From NCBI GenBank assembly GCA_014526335.1, contig JACTAT010000267.1:464001-528000 (forward strand): DNA of 64,000 bases, written 5' to 3'. This DNA comes from Chrysaora quinquecirrha. Taxonomy: Eukaryota > Cnidaria > Scyphozoa > Semaeostomeae > Pelagiidae. This document shows, piece by piece, positions 58,145 through 64,000 of this stretch. Below the pieces are notes generated by a model. That model did not search any database, had not been told where the DNA came from, and saw only the letters and a program-made list of their open reading frames with translations. Made by a program: the position numbers and the translations under genes. Each line of letters opens with the position of its first letter. The stretch's first letter is position 1.

Positions 58145-58791
58145 GAAACTCTTAAGAAACTTTCAGACTCATAATCGGAAAACTTTAAGAAACTTTCAGT
58201 ACTGGACCAATTTTTTAGTTTCTTATAAAAAGATAAGTGCGTGTTAATTAATGCTTTTAATTTTTAGGGGATCAAAAAGAGTTGTAAGGGAGGAGTAATC
58301 GGTCTTTGCTATGAGTTGATTTTCGCTATGAACTCGTTTGTCTTTTACCTGTAAGGACTGTAAGCTTACTAAAACTCTGCCGTAGTGCTGCGTAGGGGCC
58401 TATTTCGGTGGGTTTCCCACGGAGATGGAAAGTTTGCTGCAATGGAGAGAATCGCATGTGCTCCGCCATTCAAGTAAATTATTGTCTAGATTTTCACCAT
58501 CTTATGACGATCTTTTCACCCTCAACCCGAGCTCAACCCTATTCAAAGACATGTTTGTGTTTTTGGATTTATGTAAAATATATACAAGCCTATGGTACTT
58601 AACTTCAGAATGCTTAAGCGATTAACCGAAGCATAAAAGCCAAAACGGTAGGAGAGCTGTGTGACTAGGAGAGCTTCTCGATTGCGTCCTCGTATCCTTG
58701 AATAAGCCCCCGGAGGCTTATTTGCAAAAACAAATTTTTGTGGGGCTTGTAATTCGAGGTGAGGGCTTATTCAAGAGGAGAGGGCCTACTT

Positions 58792-59044
58792 CAAGCAAGC
58801 AAGCAAGCAATCTTTATTTGTTAATGCAGGTCAGGGGTTCTGACAGCTATACAGCTGATGTGGACCTGCAGCTTGTGCCCCAAGACTGATATTCTAGAAC
58901 GAATACCCTGGGTACTCATTTACCGACCTCGGAAGAGTGGACAGCCGAGTTGACTATAGGCTTGTGGAAAGTGGTCCCGACGAGACTCGAACCCACAACC
59001 TTGCGATCGTGAGCCGAACGCCTTGACCACTCGGCCACACCACC
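58792..59044 (-). mobile_element. tRNA-derived SINE with (CTTG)n tail
   Basis: Minus strand: GGTGGTGTGGCCGAGTGGTC (A box at 59,027-59,037) and GGTTCGAGTCT (B box, 58,983-93), tRNA-Ser/Leu-like, then a body and a (CTTG)n tail at 58,792-58,810. Ends 250 bp upstream of the CAPN7 start. Confidence 0.85.
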
Positions 59045-59298
59045 AGTACATGAGTTCAAAGTTCAATAGTCCAAGTATGTTTTCTACAGAGTAGAAACTA
59101 CAGAGAGTACAGATATTTGATATCATCATTTCAGCATTCCAGTATTCCAGCGTTCCAGCTTTCCAGCATTCCAACTTTCCAGCATTCCAACATTTCAACA
59201 TTTCAGCATTTTAGCATTCCAACATTCCGGCTTTTGAGATGGGAAACATTTATTAGAAAAGAGGCTAAAGAATAATTTCAGACAATGTTGATGACAAA

Positions 59299-59512
59299 AT
59301 GGACGCCCAGCAGCTTCTTCAGGACAGCTATCAATTTGCAACCAAAGCAGTCCAAGAAGACCAGGCAGGCAACTTTAAAGTTGCCATTTTTTTCTATCTT
59401 GAAGCAGCCGAGGCAATCAAGAAAGCCCTTGATTTCGATAGCAGTCTAACCGAAGTTTATAACAAGGCTGTTCAGTATCTTGACAGAGCTGAGTCCCTGC
59501 ACAAACAAATTG
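59299..59512 (+). CDS. CAPN7: CAPN7 exon 1 (MIT domain 1)
   Basis: 71 codons plus one base, GTAAGA donor. Contains the three-helix MIT1 pattern: YQFATKAVQEDQAG, AIFFYLEAAEAIKKAL, YNKAVQYLDRAESLHKQI. Phase 1 out. Confidence 0.92.
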
Positions 59513-62500
59513 GTAAGAGAAGAGTGAAGAGGCCCCGGGGGTATTTAATCGTTCAAAAAAGCTAGAGGTGACACCAGTTTTAGGGTGGGGTTTTCGGGAT
59601 CATGGCTTTAGGGTCAGAATCAGTGTTATGGCTAAGGGAACGTGCACACACAGTTTCTTTAATGATCGCTTAGTGGAATTCCGCCGCTAATATGTTGACC
59701 CCCTCCCCCCTGGTCCTTAACAGACATCACCATCTGCATAAAAAATCTTGCCTGTCTGTCTCGCTGGCCTAAAATGACTCTATCCTCCTAAAACATACTG
59801 ATAGAAAGCTATGGGTCATAGGATTTGGTAAGTTGTTATACTGAGTTCGCCACAACATCATTTTATTTCAGCCCAAAGTTTTAAGTCTTTTTTTATGATC
59901 ACCTTAACTTCTTATGATTTATACCTACACCGCAACTACAGGTAATATCTCACCTTAGTGGGCCCAATTCAAATTTCACACTATAAGGTATGAAGAGCCC
60001 TTTTAGGGGCATTGCCAAAGGGGGGGTACAGGGGGGCGCTGTACCCCCCAATGTTGCAAATGTCGGCACAAAGAAGGTTTTTTCGGCAAATGATGATATC
60101 GGTCTGGAGATTTGGGATTTCTCTTGCTCAGCACTTTTCAATAAAATGCGTACAATAAACATGGTTACAATAAACTCGACAATAATAGATGTTCCATTAA
60201 ATTAGAGCATGATTAGAGTACTAAAGCGAGAAAAAATATCATTGAATATCTGCGTCGGTTTCAGTCTCTATCTTGGAAACTTATACAGTACATACAGACG
60301 CAAACAAAAAAGAAAAAAGTTAGATTCTTCAACAAAAAGTTAAGGGAGTCTTGTTTTTTTAATTGGATTTCATGCTGATTATCGGAAAAACCAAAATGAA
60401 AAATGGGTGTAGCTACAAAAGCTACGCCCTTCTGTCGGCAAATTTTAACTCTGTGCCCCCCTAAAAATTTTTTGTTGCTCCCCCCTTGAGCCCTTTCCCC
60501 TGAACACTAACATGCAATTACCCAATTTGCACAATGAAATTGACTGCAAATTACAAATACCTTACAGAAGTCTGTCACACACAAGAGCACTTTGCTAAGC
60601 AAAGAGCCATGAATCAGCACTGAAATTTTGTATAAAGAAACCTACCTACACTGGTTCTTCCTTTTGGTTTTTAGATCAAGGCAAATTATCACTGAAACGA
60701 ACCATATCACAAACAGATGACCAAGTAAGATGACAAATGTATTTACCTTTTCTGTACCTTGTTCATTGTACCTTGAATCTGTATAATTTTGCATTGTAGA
60801 TCCCCAGGGGGGGGGGTACTTAGTATAATTTGGGTACAGGTATTTGCCGCTCATATGGGTGGGTTTTTGGCCCTGGAATTCTCTAAACGTGGGTTTGATT
60901 TTAGCCAAAACCCCATAGAAATGGATGGAAAATTGAAGAAAAGTTGAAAGTTTAACTGTAATTCGGTGAGAAAAGTGGAAAAATCGCATCAAATATCAAT
61001 CAATAAGAAAGCCTAGAAAGTCTTATTATTCTCATATTCCAATTATTTTTACTCGTAAAATAGGGTCTGTTCCTGCAAGGTCTACATTATGAATGGGTGG
61101 GTTTCCGAAATCTTGGTAGCACATCCCCGTCCATTCAGATGTCATATGTCATCCAGTTGTAGACCCCATAATTGGTTATTTCACAAAAAGGTTTTTACAG
61201 GTATATACTAAGCTTGAAAGCTACTATACAAAAAAAACTACAGTCACTATAGGTAAGTATACTGTACTAACTTGTTTTTTTGCATAGTAGCTTTTAAGCT
61301 AGACTTAATATTACATGATTCCCAGTTTATGGTGTCACTTCCTTAAGTTGATGGTTTTTTAAAGAGAAAGCTGAGACTGGGACTTCACATTATCACATCA
61401 TAATGTCTGTTTTCAGAAAGATGTTGAAAGAGCTGAATTTCTTTTGAAACAAGCATTAGCGGAAGATGAAAATGGAAGACCAGATCAAGCACTGCCACTT
61501 TATGCAGATGCAATACATCTCTGTCTCGAAGTTGTAAGTATCTCAAAGCTGTTGTTTTGCATAGTTTATATCATACTTTACATTGATACCACTTAATTCA
61601 GCATCAAAGCAAACAGCTGCATTCAAAGTGTCATGCTCTTTTTGTGATCAACTTTTTGGGATCGCCAGCCAGAGCCAAATTTTGATTTCCATACAGCATG
61701 AAGGCCATTGCAAACTAATTGCTCTGTGTTGATCTGATCAAACTTCTATGTGTTAATATTGGCTCAAACAGTTGATTAATATCTACCGATTGCACAAAGT
61801 GAAAAAAATTTCTGACTGAGCAGGGAATATTTTGGAAATTTGCTACTTCAGATAGATACAAGTAAACCACACTAAATCGGCCTATACATTTTCTAAAGCG
61901 ATTCCAAAGGATTAGGCTACATATCACGTAATACTATGTCAATAGAATCTGATCCACCAGTTCTCATGTTAATGGATCCGTTCCTGTGTAAGACTTGCCG
62001 TTTTTGATAGCCTACCCATTTGTGGTCTCTGTGGCGCAGTGGTTAGCGTGCTGGACTCACAACGAAAATGTTGTGGGTTTGAGCCACAGTCTTTCCACTT
62101 GTGTTACATGGATATCAACCTTGGGCAAGTTGTTAACACAAATGTGCCTCTCTCCACCTAGGTGTATAAATGGGTACCTCGGTAGTTCGGTAGTTTTGAG
62201 CGCCGTGTGTGGCTGCACCCTGCTATATGCTACTGCATCCAGACCAGGGGTAAAGTGTAAAGTCGACTGAGTAGCCCGCCCTAAGCTAGTAGTAGACTCA
62301 AACACGGCAACCTTTACCCATGATCTGAACAGAAGGTGCATCCGAACACGGCATTCATAACCATTGACCAGGCACCCATTTTTGCACCTTTTGTGGAGAG
62401 AGGCACTTTTTTGTTAACAACTTGTCATTGGTTGCTATCTCTGCAATCACAACATCTACATCTATCAATATACTGAGCGGGACCATATGGCGTAATATAT

Positions 62501-63705
62501 GCTCAGGTGCAGAAAAATTATAAATTAGTTTAAAAGTTTCTTATTTGGTCACGGTTTTGTGCTACACTCACAGGCTTAGGATTCACAACAGATATAACGT
62601 TTTCTTTAACTGATTTTTAAGCTGTTCCTTAAAATGTTTGCCATTTAGTTCTCTGTATTCAAACGGTAACAAGTTCCAGCATTTAATTGTTCTTGGGCAA
62701 AATGAGTACGAGTAGGTGTCGGTATTTGTTCTTACATTGACAAACTGCCTTTGGCTTCTGGTATTTGTCTGCCTTTGAGGTCTCAAGATATGTGGTGGTA
62801 GCTCAAGGGTTCAAGTGCAACTTTGCTATTGGTTGCTTTTTGTAAAAGGCAAGTTCTTGCGACATATTCACAAGTGGTAGGAACGTTGCTTTGGCTCAAA
62901 CCCATAAATTTTCGTTGTGAGCCCTGCACACTAACCACTGTGCCACAGAACCACGAGTATTTTAAAGGAACTTAATTAGTCGAAATGGGTAAAGAAACTA
63001 AATTAATATTCTATACTTTCTCTAGGGCAAAACGTCGAAGGACCAAGCAAGGAAAGAGAAGTTAAATCAATGGGCCAAATCTGCTCTGGAAAGGTTTATT
63101 TCAAATTCAATGCATCTCTATTAACGGAAACTTCTAGACAACGGACAACCCCATACAACAAAGAAATATTTTCGTCCCAAAGACCATCGTTTTGTAGTGG
63201 AAAACTTTCCGACGGGCAATTTACTCCATGGAAATCTCGTCTGAAAAGTCCTATTGTTTTCGTGGAAATCCCTTGGAAAACCTTTCGTTTTATTTGAAAT
63301 CTCATACGCCTTTTTGAAGAGTGAAATGCCCCTCGCAACTCTCTTAGACCCCATTTGCACGGGATCGGATCCGCATAGATCCCATACTGGTATGTTTTGT
63401 GATGTGGCCAAACAGTCCAAGTGTTTCACAAGCAAATCTTTAATGTTTGCCAAGCAATGTTAGATGGTTTGGCGAGGGCCTAACTGTAGCTTTTAGCCAT
63501 TTTCTTACACCAGGATTAACGCATTGAGATAGTTTCTTATTTTCTGTCAAAGGGCTGAAATCCTGAAGGGTCTTCGACCTCCAAAAACAGATGTCGCCAA
63601 AAGCGTTGGTCAGGTCACAGCAAAAGTTGGAAACCTTGGAATCAACTCGACTGATCCGAAATCTGGTCGACCGAAACTTACGCAATTGGAAGTTGATGTT
63701 TTAAA
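59299..63705 (+). CDS. CAPN7: Calpain-7, 5' part (exons 1-5; continues beyond the window)
   Basis: Five spliced exons giving about 197 residues from the start Met, covering the two N-terminal MIT domains and the start of the linker. MIT1 begins MDAQQLLQDSYQFATKAVQE; MIT2 is KDVERAEFLLKQALAEDENG followed by ALPLYADAIHLCLEV. Both match human calpain-7 (MDATAL-x-RDAVQFARLAVQ; DLERAHFLVTQAFDEDE). Known of the family: a non-classical calpain whose MIT domains bind ESCRT-III tails (CHMP1B, IST1) at endosomes and the midbody. The protease core and C-terminal domains lie to the right. Introns 2-5 hold SINE, LINE and DNA-transposon insertions. The first ATG is chosen because it aligns with the human start. 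Confidence 0.92.
60675..60724 (+). CDS. CAPN7: CAPN7 exon 2 (linker)
   Basis: 50 bases: (D)QGKLSLKRTISQTDDQ; TTTTTAG acceptor and GTAAGA donor, phase 1 in, 0 out. Short linker between MIT domains, poorly conserved as in other animals. Confidence 0.8.
60802..61156. mobile_element. CCCGGG-type element, eroded right end (CAPN7 intron 2)
   Basis: Left end CCCCAGGGGGGGG then TACTTAGTATAATTTGGGTA; flanks TTGTAGAT (60,794-801) and TTGTAGAC (61,157-64). Same interior as 25,386. Confidence 0.75.
61417..61533 (+). CDS. CAPN7: CAPN7 exon 3 (MIT domain 2, first helices)
   Basis: 39 codons: AEFLLKQALAEDENGRPD then YADAIHLCLEV. TTTCAG acceptor, GTAAGT donor, phase 0 both sides. Confidence 0.92.
62025..62270 (+). 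mobile_element. tRNA-derived SINE with an L2/MIR-like 3' part (CAPN7 intron 3)
   Basis: TGGCGCAGTGG (A box, 62,032-42) and GGTTTGAGCC (B box, 62,076-85), followed by CCTTGGGCAAGTTGTTAACA and GTGCCTCTCTCC ... AAATGGGTACC, which follows the order of the MIR/L2 3' end. Confidence 0.8.
62365..62953 (-). mobile_element. Second copy of the same SINE, split by a LINE end
   Basis: Minus strand head 62,953-62,838 (TGGCACAGTGG, GGGTTTGAGCC) and tail 62,436-62,365 (GACAAGTTGTTAACA, GTGCCTCTCTCC, AAAATGGGTGCC). Confidence 0.75.
62437..62827 (-). pseudogene. 5'-truncated LINE 3' end inserted in the SINE
   Basis: Codes the last part of a non-LTR ORF2 (NVRTNTDTYSYSFCPRTIKC, WNLLPFEYRELNG) with stop at 62,583. 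Flanked by a perfect 10-bp duplication ATTGGTTGCT (62,427-36; 62,828-37). Confidence 0.85.
63026..63093 (+). CDS. CAPN7: CAPN7 exon 4 (MIT domain 2, third helix)
   Basis: GKTSKDQARKEKLNQWAKSA then LE and a split Arg; CTCTAG acceptor, GTTTAT donor (weak), phase 0 in, 2 out. Matches human ...KVLQNKLKQLARQALDRAE. Confidence 0.85.
63215..63345. repeat. Dispersed repeat, copy 2 (CAPN7 intron 4)
   Basis: Sister of 31,130-31,265: GGGCAATTTACTCC...CCTATTGTTTTCGTGGAAAT...GAAGAGTGAAATGCCCC. Confidence 0.5.
63553..63705 (+). CDS. CAPN7: CAPN7 exon 5 (linker towards the protease domain)
   Basis: 51 codons starting (R)AEILKGLRPPKTDVAK and ending LTQLEVDVLK before GTAAGA. The end corresponds to human YTAEEIEVLR. 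The gene continues past the window edge. Confidence 0.85.
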
Positions 63706-63889
63706 GTAAGAATCTTTTGTGTTTTATATTTTTGAAGTTTTACCATGGCAAAGTGGTTAAGTTTTAGAATGGCAAAATGGAATCGAAAAATCTTTGATTA
63801 TGGTTTGGACTCCAAAAGTCAAACTTGCCAAGAAGAGTGATGAAAGTCATCTGTAATGCAAGGCAAAAAGGAACCACTAGGTGCTGTCA

Positions 63890-63951
63890 TAGACTTATTA
63901 CATGAGTCCCGCCCTTCGCAAGCAACAGCAAAGGCTCATGTAATAAGCCTA
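63890..63951. mobile_element. 62-bp TAGACTT MITE, 9-bp TSD (CAPN7 intron 5)
   Basis: TAGACTTATTACATGAGTCC ... GGCTCATGTAATAAGCCTA; flanks GTGCTGTCA and GAGCTGTCA, 8 of 9 matching. Confidence 0.75.
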
Positions 63952-64000
63952 GAGCTGTCACATCAGAGAAAGGTTCATTGTCGCACTGCTTAATTGGCCT

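Larger units (their letters stand above)
54172..58246. mobile_element. TA-family MITE (AAGAAAC word) split by a LINE insertion
   Basis: Left piece 54,172-~54,398 starts CACGTATTTTTATAAG; right piece ~58,145-58,246 ends GTTTCTTATAAAAAGATAAG then TGCGTG. Added together they give about 330 bp, the normal size of the family, with the LINE between them. Confidence 0.6.

Overview
This is eukaryotic, intron-rich animal DNA, AT-rich and packed with mobile elements. Single-copy exons with clean GT..AG boundaries float in large introns. The two recognisable genes are conserved metazoan ones (a PHF21A/BHC80-type PHD-finger protein and calpain-7). Together with the dense small non-autonomous DNA transposons, tRNA-derived SINEs and LINE pieces, this points to an invertebrate. 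A cnidarian such as an anthozoan is my best guess, but the sequence alone does not settle it. No bacterial operons, CRISPR arrays or phage genes are present.

Layout. (1) 1-10,835 and 13,935-23,251 are two copies of one large tandem duplication. Each carries an antisense, frame-broken propeller-like gene relic, a tRNA-like relic, and the first two coding exons of the PHF21A-like gene. The copies differ by insertions, so each copy serves as a natural empty site for insertions in the other. A hierarchical satellite (19, 38 and 152 bp tiers) lies between them. (2) 21,099-41,151, plus strand: the PHF21A-like gene, 14 coding exons ending in a PHD finger and a C-terminal helix, with transposons and SINEs in most introns. 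(3) 41.2-59.2 kb: a gene-poor interval of transposons, minisatellites, a 500-bp assembly gap (52,377-52,876) and a broken antisense LINE with nested events. (4) 59,299-63,705, plus strand: the first five exons of calpain-7, running off the right edge.

How the genes work. By homology, the PHF21A-like protein would be a chromatin reader of the LSD1/CoREST repressor complex that binds H3 tails unmethylated at lysine 4. Calpain-7 is a MIT-domain calpain that binds ESCRT-III. They are neighbours on the same strand; nothing suggests they act together.

The most notable unexplained structure is in the transposons. One family of TA-flanked elements with CACNC-TTTTT-TATAAG ends carries a short 'word' next to the TIR that differs between copies (AAGAAC, AAGGAA, AAGAAAC, AAGCAACTT). 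The same word is repeated inside each element, so TIR and interior change together. There is also a 42-bp hairpin insertion with a perfect 8-bp target duplication and an exact empty site in the sister copy, two related foldback families, several families with 8- or 9-bp target duplications, and a strong excess of the palindrome TGACGTCA, mostly inside repeats. Three same-orientation SINEs lie 62-85 bp upstream of three exons of the chromatin gene.
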